DNA of 64,000 bases. Source: Mycteria americana. Its lineage: Eukaryota; Chordata; Aves; Ciconiiformes; Ciconiidae. This document shows, one piece after another, positions 40,061-51,979 of the stretch. Numbering within the stretch: position 1 is the stretch's first letter; every line of letters begins with the position of its first letter. Under the pieces are notes generated by a model. The model was not told the DNA's origin, searched no databases, and was given only the letters and a program-made list of their open reading frames with translations. The stretch spans positions 17,010,001-17,074,000 of the forward strand of contig NC_134373.1 in assembly GCF_035582795.1 (NCBI RefSeq), written 5' to 3'. A program made the position numbers and the translations under genes.

Positions 40061-43000
40061 CTTTGAAAAGGCCTAGTGATACTGAAGCTGTGTGCGGTGG
40101 GGGTAGGGAGGAGACCCTACACGTGGCTAAGTGGAGTTACGTTTTTCGTTTTGGGGGACTAGTTGTAAACCTAAGGGTGACAAGGGAAAAGGGCTTGGAG
40201 GGCTACAGAGAAATCCAGGTCCTGTTGCCTGGAAGCGACTCTCCAGGCAGGTCTTCAGGAGGGGCATTTCTGTGCTATTTTTTTTCAGCCTCGTCCAAAC
40301 AGCAAATTCAGAGATGGCAATTTCTGACTCGAGTCTGTTCTTCAAACTGCACTGCTCTTGCTTCACGTACTTTAACATGTTTGTTTACCAAAGTCTATAT
40401 ATCCACAGTGGTTAAGACAGTACATAGGCTCTCTTGATGGTACGCTGATGACTGTCATAAGTGCCGGTGTGCCTCAGCCCTAAATATTTAGTAGGTAAGA
40501 AATATATCTGCCTACTAGAATGGAGAGGAATGGTGATATATATACCTATGCACAGAGCCAAGAAGGGCTTTATTTTCAAAGATGTTGCTGTCAATAGTTT
40601 GCCTTTGCATGCTGCATCCTTTTTCCTCTAGATTAGGACAGGACTTTTGCATAGGTACAAGCAGCCGTGACAGCCACAGTGCTGCCATCATGGAAAGAGG
40701 GGAATTAAAGAAGTAGGTCACTGAATGGCACAAGGCCTTACCTGCAAAGGGCTGTGCACCTCTGTTTCCTGTGGAATCCAGTGGGAATAGGATACTTTGA
40801 GAATCACCATCAATGGGATAGCTAGAGATACTGAAAACTTGAATCTGAAGGGAGATGTGACAGCATTTTCACTGTTTCAGAGTCACATTTGTTCAGACAG
40901 CCAAAGATAGCAAAGATGAGGGAGGAGACTGTCTTATAATTGTAGGCTCTGTCTTCCCCAGGGCCCAGAATGCAGCTGTCACAGATTTTATTCATACATA
41001 CGGTTTAAAAAGAATGCACCTCTCCCAAAAAGCTGTCCCCAAAAGCTGAAAGAGCTTATATGGAAAATTGGAGCTGCACCATGAAAAGAGGATCCAACAA
41101 AAGAGCACAAAGTAGATAAGAGACAGCTATTAACTCCACGTGCGCTCCATAGTGCCTCGTAGGCAGCAGCATGTTGGTAAATGCTCAGCTGAAGGGTGAG
41201 GGGTGCTGGCAGATCTCCCCAGGGAGAGCTCAGAAGATGGCCTGGAGCTGTTTGCTGGGGCTGTGCTCTACCCAGTAAGGAATGGCAGAGCAGAGACCGT
41301 GACTGACAGGTCACTGCAGCACGAGCCTTCATCTGATAAGTGAAGACATGGGTTGGACATAAAAAGCCTGTAAAGAGAAGAAAACTCTTTTGCATGTTTG
41401 ATTTGGTATAAATGGGAAGGGTCTTTTTCCCTCAGCAAAGTTTAGCGCTCTCTCAAATGAGCAGCAGACCAGAGCCTGCCACTACTTACTGTTTGAAATT
41501 ATATTCTCCCTTTCGGCTAAAAAGAACCATGAAAAGCATCTTACTTCAAAGCATAGCTGTAAATTCAACATTAATAGTGCAATAGAATAAGAGAAGGGCA
41601 TTTTCTTTTTCATTGAAATAGCAGGATGTGAAAATCTCCAGTGCAACTGAAGCAGGACTGAAAGGAGTACTCTATAAACGGGATTAAAGAAGTAGATAAA
41701 GACAAAACGTAAAGAGAGGAAATCAGAAATTCACGCACAGAAAAATGAAAATACCTAAAGCAGAACAGCTTGGGGGAAGTGACTCTAGTTTCACATAGGT
41801 GTGGGTGAGAATAAAACAGTGGTGAAGGGAAACGCCCTACAAGGTGACATATGTATTTACTGAAAAAATCAGTGGAGTTAATGGGTCTAGTTTTGCATTG
41901 TTTGCAAGATCTGCAAAACCTTTTGCCTATAACCATCCCTGCACAATGCACTGATCCCTGCCTTATCTTTCTCAAGAAAACGTAATTCTTGTTTCCTCAT
42001 TGAGGAAATATAGGTTTGATGTAATCAAAAGTTTTGCAAGAACACGTGATATTCATCAATATTATCTTTCATGGAACTTACTGAGAAATCCCCTCTGTAT
42101 TTTTGGTCAGGTGAAGCCACTTTGTTCTGGCTGCTCATTCGGATGCTGATAGTGGTGCTCTGGAAGGCACACATGCAAATGGTAACATCAAAATGAAGTG
42201 CTCTGATCTTATCTCTGTGTAATGCCTGAATAAATTCCCTTTGGTATTCCCAAAGTGCGTGGTTTTTTCCATTCCACGACTTTCAAAATTTCAGCTCCTT
42301 ATTCTGTCTTAGGATGAAAGGAAATTCTGAAATGTTAAGCCTGTTGTTTGTTCACATCGGTGCAGCAGAGGCAGAGAGCAATCGAGGCTTAAAATTCTCT
42401 TCTGTTGGACATTATGTCTGGACAGTTTTTTAATATACGATTCTGTGGCGTGGTTGAAAACATTCTTTCACAGCTTTTGATGTGTTAATCCAGCATGGGG
42501 AAGAGAAAACTGAAAAGACATTTCAGCCATAGTGTTTATATATCAAATTAGTATACGGTTAAAGCTGACAGCATGTTTACATCTGGATCCTGTATGATAG
42601 CAGTTGATACAGTTAATATGGCATGTGGCATAAAACAGGATTAAATAAGGTTTTCTGCTTAGCCATGCTTCTCTTGTGCAAAAGAATATTTATAACAATG
42701 TTCTCTACAAATCACATTGTAATGCTGAATACTGTTTTGAAATGCACTGTGCATCAGCAGTATTTTCCAAAGGTTATGTCCCTGTGATTCGTGCTAATTA
42801 GCAATGAGTTGGCTCTGGGGTAGAAGACATGCTCAGGAGGATTTTCAGAGGTTTAATTTCAAAAGCCCAAACCGACCAGGCTATTCCCCAAATTAGCTGG
42901 TGTGAATGGACCTGAAAAAATAGGCTGGAGCAGGACCTCACATAAGATAGGTCGTTTGGAGCTAGATTATGCAGAACTGAGAAAAAAATACATGTTAATG

Positions 43001-44249
43001 TGAACTTTGGGAAAGCCTGTACTCAAAATCCTAGGCAAGGGCCCAGATGGGACTTTATTATTTGACGTTTCTTATCCACGTGACTTAAGTCTTCAAGTCC
43101 TCCCAGAATCTGAAACCACAACAACGTCTATTTGCGCAGTCCTTAACAGCTGCTAATTTCTGTGTGCTCCTGTTCCCATCTCCTCAGCTCCTACAGCACT
43201 ATCGTTCCCAAATTGAACACACAGGACCTGAGTGTGAAATTTTTGTGAAAAGCCTAACTAAATCGTAATAACGTGTTCAGAGGAAACCTTCTCCCTCATA
43301 TCCTGGTGCTGAGCATCTCTGTGTATGTCACTACGGTACCTGGCAGTGTGCACTGGAGGCTGGAGTGCCTGGCGCTGTGGTCCCTGGGCAAATAGGAAAA
43401 AAAAAGTGAACCAAAGGTAGGTGTAGCGGGTACTAGTGATCTCTTTCCACTGGAACACGCTACCCAATACCTAGAAGAGATGAGGGGAATGGGCACTGGA
43501 AATACTTCCCACCCACAAGTCAACAAGAGTGAGAAATTGTGCCTGTACACGTACTGCAGGTACATGTTCAAATCCACTTTTGAGTAATAGAGACATAAAT
43601 GAAGTTAAAATAGATGGGAGACAGTGCTGCTAGTCATTCTCTAGGCTATAGGTATAACACAGGGTAATGTTTGATGCTGTCAAAGAATATGCAGTTCACA
43701 GCCTAAAGAAAAAATGTAGCTGTGTTTTCATGTAAGTCCACTAAAGACCGGAAAGAAAAATGCACGCGATTTCTGTAGTCAGTAGTAAGCACTGCTGGCA
43801 TCACTCTGTGTCTGAATAAGAATAAACACTAAACATTATGAATATGGAAATAATGAAATATAACAGGATTTGTATTTGGAGAGAAAAATGGCTTATTTCA
43901 GTATGTATCTTGAGTGCATTTATGAGTCACGTAGTCTAAATGATGAGAGAGTTCAAGCACTGCAGACAGGTAATAAATAAAGCCCTAGAAATGCCCAGTC
44001 TGGCGTTTGTTGCTCTGTCATGAAACGGAAGCATTCAATAGAGAGGAAAATTGACCAGCAACTGACAGGAGATAATGGACTTATCTGTTAAGGGAGTGGA
44101 GATAATGTAATATTTAATATGACATTCCTGATAACTAGTCAGGAAGATCTGCTTGTGCCAGATTTCCAAGGTTATTTGTAATTGAATGCAACTGACTATC
44201 ACTAGAAAGCAATGTAAAAGGGAAAGATGTCTCCTGCAATTTATTAAGC
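40061..44249. other. Intergenic, no feature but the GATA cluster
   Basis: No recognised repeat or gene. Composition falls back to AT-rich directly after CpG island 1. Confidence 0.5.
44069..44135. promoter_or_regulatory. Cluster of four GATA motifs
   Basis: AGATAA at 44070, TTATCT at 44081, AGATAA at 44100 and TGATAA at 44129 lie within 66 bases on both strands. This density is typical of GATA-factor enhancers, but no function is shown. Confidence 0.35.
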
Positions 44250-44375
44250 GCAGAGCACCTTCAAGTCTGAAGATAGAGTCTCCATCCCAAAGAGCTTACA
44301 GGCCCCAATTTAGGACCGATTTAAGCAAGTAGCTAAGCACTTTGCAGGGAGAGGACCTCTCATTTTGCTGCCACT
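44250..44375. repeat. Possible ancient amniote interspersed repeat
   Basis: CCATCCCAAAGAGCTTACAG followed by GATTTAAGCAAGTAGCTAAG and CACTTTGCAGGGAGAGGACC resembles old repeats with 'ccccaaagagcttacaatcta' and 'taagcacatgcttaagtgctttgc'. It is degenerate, the class is uncertain and the boundaries are approximate. Confidence 0.35.
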
Positions 44376-44774
44376 AGAAGGGCAGATGTCTTCCCGTCCT
44401 CCCTGTCTCTGCATCTCTGCCCCTGCTCAGAGCTATGCAGTCGCACCCACACCTGTGCATGAGCTCTGGCACCTCTTTGGCCCCAAACTGAGCTGATGTA
44501 GTGTAATGCAGCTGCACAAAACTAGATCTTTTTTCCCCTGTATTCCTTGTCTGCTGGTTTAATGAGCTGTGTTGGCCTGTAGTTCATTTCTCAGCTGTTA
44601 GAGGGCTGGAAATTACAGCTCCCGGTAGGTACAGTCCTCAGTCCTCAGCACGCGGTAGTAGCCATCCGGATGTATGGGGCAGAGCGGGGCTGGTGGGGCT
44701 TCTTACAGTGATTTAACAATGCTATTCCTGACATAGTGACATATTTTGAATGATTGTTTTTTTCTTTAGTGGAC

Positions 44775-44850
44775 GGCCTGATTCCCCACATCTGCACCAG
44801 TACGGTATCTCTTGGTTTCACTGCAGCTGGTGTAGGGCCAACAGAAAAAT
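44775..44850. repeat. Possible ancient palindromic repeat
   Basis: GGCCTGATTCCCCACATCTG, CACCAGTACGG and then CAGCTGGTGTAGGGCCA form a loosely self-complementary unit. It resembles the same old amniote repeat group as at 38.3 kb, with its CACCAGT...GGTGTA arms. The match is short and uncertain. Confidence 0.3.
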
Positions 44851-44963
44851 TGGGCTGGTGATGTTTGAATCATTTGTGGAAGACATCTGGGCTCTTCACT
44901 TTATATACGTGTAAAATCAAACCCCTCTCTTTTTCTGTTCTTGCCACTTTTTTTTTTCTCTAG

Positions 44964-45058
44964 AATTCCAGCAAAGATGGAGTTCCTCCAAAAAAAGAGC
45001 ATTCGTTTCTTAATGCTGAAGGCATTTAGAAAAGATGTAGAGAGTAAGCAAATTGCCA
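44964..45058 (+). other. Candidate non-coding exon of an unannotated transcript
   Basis: A long polypyrimidine tract (from about 44925, including eleven T in a row) ends in CTCTAG at 44963. After 95 bases comes CCA followed by GTAAGT at 45059, a near-ideal donor. The interval has the size and signals of an internal exon on the plus strand. Its frames are short: one starts with ATG at 44979 and continues past the donor for 34 codons in total. No similarity is recognised, and splice-like signals occur by chance in AT-rich DNA. Confidence 0.25.
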
Positions 45059-45501
45059 GTAAGTGGCGTGTCAACTTTTAGGGATGCAGACTAAGCTGTG
45101 GTATTGATAAATCACCATTTAAAAAAGCCTTATTTGGGGAGTATGACTTGAGCAGAGCTCCTCCTGATGTTGACAGAAGTTTTGCCCACATAAAGGATTT
45201 CAAATGTGGTTAAAATTGTGGCATTCACTCTTCTGTCAAGAAGCAAAGTGCAAAATTAGTCTCCTGACACATTTCTCACCTTTCATGTACTGTAATAACT
45301 ATTTTCCTCAGACAGAAGCCTGATACTGGCACTGCAAAGTACTCCTGCCTGGAAGGATAAAGTGCAGTTCAGAAGTAAGAGACGATGAGAGGGAAATAAA
45401 GCATGGGATGATTTGATGACAGCCATGGGGAGAACACAGATGGGATGGAAAACTCGAACAACATGTATCTTTGTTATTTAAAAACACAGGGTCATTAAAT
45501 T

Positions 45502-45569
45502 GAAAGAAAGAAAGAAAGGAAGGAAGGAAGGAAGGAAGAAAGGAAGAAAGGAAGAAAGGAAGAAAGAAA
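45502..45569 (+). repeat. GAAA/GGAA microsatellite
   Basis: About 68 bases of GAAA and GGAA units in three blocks. On the minus strand it gives the Phe/Leu/Ser-rich segments of two spurious open frames. Confidence 0.95.
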
Positions 45570-47689
45570 CCTGAGCCAAAGATACCACCGGACTGCAGAG
45601 CACAATGAGAAACTGTCCAGGGCCACAGAGCAGTTCCGCTTTGTGCAGTCAGTGCCTCGGCAGGGCTTGTTCGTCCCCACCCGTCTCTGAGCGAGCCCAC
45701 CTCGCCGTGTGGCGCCCGCGCTGGGGCTGGTGAGCTCCAGCCGGTCCTGGGGGCAGCCGCAGTGAGGTTGGGGCTGTCTGCACCGTCTTGTGCAGAGAGG
45801 AGGAATGTTTAAGCGGCGTGCTGCTCTGCTCTTCATGTTTCCCACAGGGCCGTTGAAGCCGTGACGTACTTTCCAGCTCTCAGTCTCTTGGGAACTTTTT
45901 TATTTGGGAACCAGAGCCTGCTTGCTGCAACCGCTGCCTCTGAGTCACTCTTTGCATCAGCCTGCAACTGCTGGCAACTTCCCCCACTGAAACATCTTTT
46001 CTTTTTTTTTTTATTTTCCTTTTCAGAGGCAGGGCAAAACAGGTGTGCTTGGAGCTGGGTGTCAGGAATCACGATTTCGCATTGATCATGCTGGCTTGGC
46101 ATTTGGGAGGATGCTCTTTATTGAGGCTATTGTCTTTACTTTTCTTGCCTGGTGGCAGATGTTTCTGATCTACGCCTGTACCACATACAACTTCAGAAAT
46201 ACATGTCTCTTCAATACCAAATGATATCGCCGTATTTGTCAGTTTTCAGATTCACTATGAAACTATGCATTGTGTGTTCATTACATGGAGCGTTTCTTTG
46301 CTGGTTTGAGACTCCATGGCTTTGGCTAATTGTCTTGTTGTTTGTTCATTTTTAATTGTTATTGCAACCCCCTGATTTCAGCTACTAGAAAGAGTCTTGA
46401 GGCATGTTCTGGAAATCTGCAGGTTTCAGGAGACTTTTTTCTCTGCTGGCAGCTCTTCTCCCAGGAAGTACTCTTTTCTCTGCTTTTCATGGTGGCCATT
46501 GTCAGCTGTTGCACTCAGAAGAGTAGAACAGGAAAGGATAAGTAGTACTTGACATAAGTCGTTCCTGGAATCACCAGCAGCTCAAATTAGCACAAGGACT
46601 TACCTAGCAACTTAGGAGGGATGAGTTGCCTTCGTTGTGTGTTTTTGACACATGGCAATGTGTAACTTGAGTCACAGTGCAGGATGCTCTCCAGCATGGA
46701 AAGAAGGAGCAGAAGGAGTGTGTAACTGAATTCAGGCAAAAGACAGGAGCTGGGTTTCACCGTAAGATGGAGAAGAAGTAACCCACTGCTGTTCCTAATT
46801 TTGTAGGGAGCCAAGAGTGCTCTCTACGTGGACAGTGAGAGTCTCTGGTGTTGAGGAACACCATTAACTTGAGTTATTTGTTAGTGTTGTTCCCACCTAT
46901 GCAACAGCTCCTGTCCTGAAACACTTGAGCCGCCTTTTAAATCAGCCCAACATGTAATCTCTTTCTTGTTCTTCACAGTGTCTTTTTTCTGCAACTGCTG
47001 AGAAATACTGAAGTGGAGCATATATAGATCAGTACCTTGGAGCACTGGTTTCAATATAGCCTGAGGTATCCCAGACCCTTGGCACAGATTTGTAAGTGGG
47101 TTAAATGCAATTATGACTTTGTAGAAGATGAAAATAAGGGACTGATTGAAGTACACATTGAGGTTAGGATAATGTAACAATACCAATCCACCTACAGGAT
47201 TCTTGGAAGAATCCAAAGGAGAATATTTAAGCCAAAATTTCCAAATTTATATTCCAAAAGTTTATGATGTCAATCTATTATCAGCATATGACTTGATTTC
47301 AAAGGCCCTCTTGTTGATGTTAACATATAGACTAAGGCCCTTACCCTCAGTAGGTAGGAGAAAATTAGTAAGGTTAAAAATCCTTCTCTCTCTGTTGCAT
47401 CTTTTGAGGAAGTCAGAGAAATAAACAAAGAACTGTAATTCCCAGACTTGCAATAAAAGCCTAAGTGACATGAATCTCAGGTCTTGGGTCCAATCTGTCA
47501 CTGCTCTACCTGTAAGTTTTGTGTTGAGTTAAACTGGGGGGCATATGGCAGCAGTTGATGGCAGCTGCCCAGCCTTAATTACAAGGAAAAGTCAGGTATG
47601 TAGTCATAGCTCACATGAATACTTTTGCTGAAAAAACCACAATCTCTGGTTCAAAGCTGCCATAACCAGAGATAGGTTTCAGGGAATAA
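45570..47689. other. Intergenic, mildly GC-richer at left
   Basis: No recognised gene. The patch 45600-45960 is locally GC-richer with a few CpGs and a TGAGTCA (AP-1-type) site near 45942. Poly-T run near 46001-46010. Confidence 0.45.
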
Positions 47690-48130
47690 TTTGTTGTAGT
47701 TCTTTTACCTTTTCTAATCTACCGTAGACTTCCAGCATTCCCAACAACGTCCTTGAGGAAAGGAGTTTCCTAACGTGCTTCCTCAGTGCTTGAGGAATAT
47801 TTATTGTCTTTAGTTTGTTTTGCAACTGGGCTGTCCTTGCTTCATCCTGGCATTGGAAGAGACAGTGAGCAATCAGTCCCAGGCACCACTCTTGGATGGC
47901 AAGCAGCAGCTCAGATCCCGTTGTGTACATAAAGTCAGACTCTTTTCCTCCTGCTTATCACTTTACATTTAACTATATTGAATTTTATTGGCTGTATTAA
48001 ATCCTGGTCACTGTAAGTTATTTTGATAGTTCTTCACAGATGGCTTTCCTCCTAACCGTTTTGAATAACTATAAATCAGCAGCAAACTTTGTCCCCTTAG
48101 TATTCAGCCCTCTATTGCTTGCTTGCTTTT
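47690..48130 (-). mobile_element. Ancient CR1-like LINE fragment (antisense)
   Basis: The plus-strand text CAGCATTCCCAACAACGTCC, GTTTCCTAACGTGCTTCCTC and later TTGAATTTTATTGGCTGTAT, AGTTCTTCACAGATGGC and AATCAGCAGCAAACTTTG follow the antisense order of old CR1 3' and RT segments. An 83-codon minus-strand open frame at 47930-47679 falls inside it and is a by-product. Divergence is high and the edges are approximate. Confidence 0.5.
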
Positions 48131-50809
48131 AATAGCTTCCCTTATCCTGTAGCTAGCTTCTTTTTCCATATTTTTGAAAATCTTTCCTGATAAGAGCTTT
48201 GCTCTGATACTCTATATGCTTTCTCAACAGAAACAGGTTTCTTTAGATACTTTCCAGTCTGCTTATAAAGATTTTACTCCTTTGAATGTACTCCTAGTGT
48301 ACTGTTAAGAGGCTTCTACATTTTCATGTAGTTCTTTTTTTATTTTCTTTTTCCATATTTTCCAAATATGTCTTGGTTTCTGGAGCTCAAGTATGGATGC
48401 TGAACAGAAGTATATTTTGGGCCCTGTTACAGGGTAGCTCTGCAAAAGCAGCATTTTGTCTGCAATGAGTAGAGCTGTGGTGCTTCTCTTTTTCATTTAT
48501 GGGTGCTTTCTGTAGCTGCTCAGTCTTGGGCTTCCAGTCTTCCCATCATTTATTAGTTTATTAAACAGAAAGTGCAATAGTCCTACAGTTCCAGAACCAG
48601 CTTCATCCCTAACCCTAGTCCTTGTCTGGGGCTGAGGCTGAGCCTGGGACTCCCAGCCACAGCCCAGAAGATAAACTCATCTGGGGACCAGTCTTTAGGC
48701 AGCGTGGCCTCTCCCTCAGTGGCCTCCATCCAGCAGCACTCCAACGCAGCGCCAGGCTTTGTCTGTCTCCTAACCCCATCCCTAACCCCAACGGGATAAG
48801 AGCAATGAAGGCCCAGTGGGATCAGAGCCGTCTCAGAAGGCAGCAGGCATGGCAGCCAGGATGGGGAAATCTGCACCTTCCCGTCCACGTCTTTTGTCTC
48901 ACAGTTGAATTACCATCCCTCTCCCTAGGAGGAGGATGAGTAGAGCCGTCCATCTGTTCATTTGCCACCAGTCAGGCCTAGCTCCAGCACGTCAGTTTTA
49001 TTTGCTTCACTCCCACTGTCTTGCATCTCTTGTTTACCAGAGAAGTCCTTTAGATGGGTCAAAGCTTTTGGGTTTTATTCAGTCAGGCTTTATTTCTGTC
49101 CTTTGCATTGTGTTGGATTTTTGCAGCCACAGTGGCAGGCTGAGCTGGCCCTCAGTTACTGGATCTCTGAGGAGCAGAGATCGCATGCTGAGCATAGTTG
49201 GCTCCTTGCCACCTGCTCCTGTGATAGAGGATGGGTGTCAGAACAAAGCTGGCGGCATGAATTGGCATGATGAGGTGAGAAAGTAGGGTGCACGGTGCTC
49301 CAGCTGATGCTTGCCAATGTAATTGCCCTTCAGGCAATAATTCTTGCCAGTGTGATGGCCTCCAGGGACCTTCTGCAAGCCAGCGTAAGCCAGAGACACT
49401 TCTGCTTCCCCATCACTCAGCTGCCATGAGTGTTAACCTTATATTAATTCAAGACTGAACCCCTAGATTCACATTAGTCAGTTTTTCATAATAACAAATT
49501 GAAGGAAATTACCTCTTCTTTCAAAACCCTTAAAGTGGAAGGAAAAGAAAGCAGTAGCAAGGTTTGGAAGGATGGTCTTGGGAGAAAAATCTTTTGTACT
49601 GGTGCGCAGTATAAACACCATGAGGAAGGTATACTCATCGGGTGCTTGCAGCCTGCTTGGCACTTGCTACAGTAACTTGGTTGTTCTTAAACCAGCAGAA
49701 GGAGCTCCCAAAGCCGCTTTCCCAATGTGTCCCTAAACGACGGCCAGGAACAGCAGGGTCAGTTGTACAGCAACAAAAGTAGGAAAGCAAGAACTACCAT
49801 AAACTTAAGACAGAAAAATAAAATGAGGACAAGACCTGAAAAGAGCTAAGTCAGCGCCCTCAGTTATCTGCAATGAAAACAAAAAAATCTTAAACCTTAG
49901 ATTCCAAGAGACCACCAGATCTTCACAGTAAAAGTCAGCTCTAGCAGGTTGGAGCAGGTAGTATCCGGGGGGACTTCTAAACCTTCCCTTCTCCAGAGCT
50001 TCATGTTTCCCAAGTGCTTGAGTCTCAGAGCACTGCAAAGCCCTCATCCACTCCCTTCTTCTGAGGAGCTGGGGGTTGAATACCAAGGACTAGCTTGTTG
50101 CTACACTTTCAAATTGCTCTCAAATAACGTCTTGGTCAATTCTTGTTTTGTGAGTGTTTTTATTTTACTGTGTGGCAAATGTTCCTCAGCTCTGGATGAC
50201 TGCTGTTGTACAAATAAGTTGGGTTGGGTCACGAAATGTACCTCCTGTCTTTGTAGTACCCCCTCTAAATGGAAGTTTGAAGGTTCCCAAAGGCCAACCG
50301 GACTGAACAGCAGCTAGAAGGTCCACCACCCTGAGGGAGTGAGCAAGAAGTAGCATGAAGTAGCTCATGAAGTAGCAACTGCCTATAGGGAGCATCCCTG
50401 TGATGGATGGGGTAGATGGGTCATGAAGTGCCTGGGGTGGGGGCTTAGTGCCACAGGAGCTCCCCACAATGCTGCCCTGTGCCAAACTCCCAACCTGAAT
50501 GCTGGCCTGATTGGAAAAAGCCTGGTCATCTTCAGCCAGTTTTCCAAGCACCGCTGCTGACTGTTTAAACAGTCCCCAGCCAGGAAGTATTGGTTCCTCC
50601 CAATGCAGTCTGGGGGACTTGGCAGTAGCTTTGTAGATTTCCAGCACATTTGCAGATCTACAGCACATTCAAAGCATAAATCTCAGCAATTTGCATGAAC
50701 CGTCCCCCTTTGCAGTTTATGGCTGTGTAAATGTCTTTAATAAAAACCCTACCACAGGAAACATCTTAAGACGACTGCTATTTCACAGCTTCACTACAGG
50801 TTCCTAATG
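48131..50809. other. Intergenic, no recognised feature
   Basis: May hold the extension of the old CR1 at 47.7 kb to about 48.3 kb. CCCTAACCCTA-like words at 48608 and 48780 are isolated. ATGAAGTAGC-type short repeats lie at 50343-50380. Confidence 0.45.
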
Positions 50810-51045
50810 TTAGTTAATAAGGCAAACACAATACCTGACGTTTGCGATGATAATTGCACAGGCCTCACTTTGAATGATGGCTAATCCAATTGTGCGTGAC
50901 TTCCTTTGCAGAGTGTCTGAATTACAGCGTAGGTTGAGGCCTGAAAAATCAATGGCTGCTTTAATCACTCAATTAAAGCCTTTGAAAATCATTAGCAATT
51001 TGGTAAATTTAAAATATTTATCCGTACGTCATATTTAAGCAGACA
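50810..51045. promoter_or_regulatory. Candidate conserved non-coding element
   Basis: A repeat-free stretch rich in homeodomain-type core words: CCAATTGT, TCAATTAAAGCC, ATTAGCAATTTGG and TAATCAC. It also has balanced composition, unlike the simple AT-rich desert. It resembles developmental enhancers in texture only. Confidence 0.3.
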
Positions 51046-51979
51046 GTGCCAGACCAGCACAACTCCGGTTGTTACACTGGGGAACCGCTGCTGGAGGGGT
51101 AAAAGGAGCAGCATTAGCGCACTGGGGCTGAGCAGGCAAGCGTGTCACCGAAGCGGAAAGGCTGAGAAAGTCACAAGTCACCTCTGTCAGCTTTACCTGA
51201 TTTACAATGTTTAGCTGAGGTCACCCTTCAAGTGGCAAAATACAAGTCAAGGGCTAGGAAAAGTCTTGCTGGCTTACAGAGCGGTGGTCCCGCACAACTG
51301 CCCGGGTTTGGATAGCCTCCGCCGAGACCTGAACAGCAGAACAGACTGGGCAAAGGAGAAAACGAAGCAGCGCCGTCAGAACCCTTTGTTGCTGAAAGAC
51401 AACCAGCTGTCTGGGAGGCCAGTGTTCAGAGCGGGACTTAGGAATGGATATGGCTTATAAGAAGAGGAAAAAGAGCTTTCTGATGCCAGGAGCCTAATAT
51501 TTAATCTAATAAAGAAAATAGAAACTGAACATGATATTTCAGTCCATCTGGACTAAATCTACCCATCTGCAAAGATTTAACTTTGAAAGATAGTTGAAAA
51601 GTCTCTCTTCTTAACTTGCATATTTATTTGCTTTAACTGCCTCTTCTTTGGAAGCAGTGGCATCTAAGTGCAGCACCACTATTCTAAATATATGGTCTCT
51701 CTTTCTGAGAAAGACAAGAGATGCTCAGAGAGGATGAACGCGTAGGCTGAGCGGCACTGCCCAGTACACCAGGGCTTCACGTCCCTCTCGGCCTGTTGGG
51801 CTGATGTAAGCGGTATTTCATTTTATGGAGTTTAAGGTAGCTTATTGAACTTGGGAGAGGTCGCGTACTGGGCTGGCAGCAGCTATTTCGGATTATCCGT
51901 TACGGTTTCTTATTTTTCCCAATTTGGGGGTAAAAATATGCTTTCCAGCGAGTTGTCTGTCCTAGAGTGCAGCGTAGCG

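Noticed and set aside
39592..40437. Open frames of 130 codons (minus) and 167 codons (plus) across CpG island 1
   Set aside because: Same composition effect, made worse by the 7-base tandem repeat. No similarity seen.
45308..45845. Two minus-strand frames with long Phe/Leu/Ser/Pro runs
   Set aside because: The runs are the reverse translation of the GAAA/GGAA microsatellite.
48605..48795. CCCTAACCC-like words suggesting an interstitial telomere repeat
   Set aside because: Only isolated words with no tandem array; the spacing and surrounding sequence do not fit.
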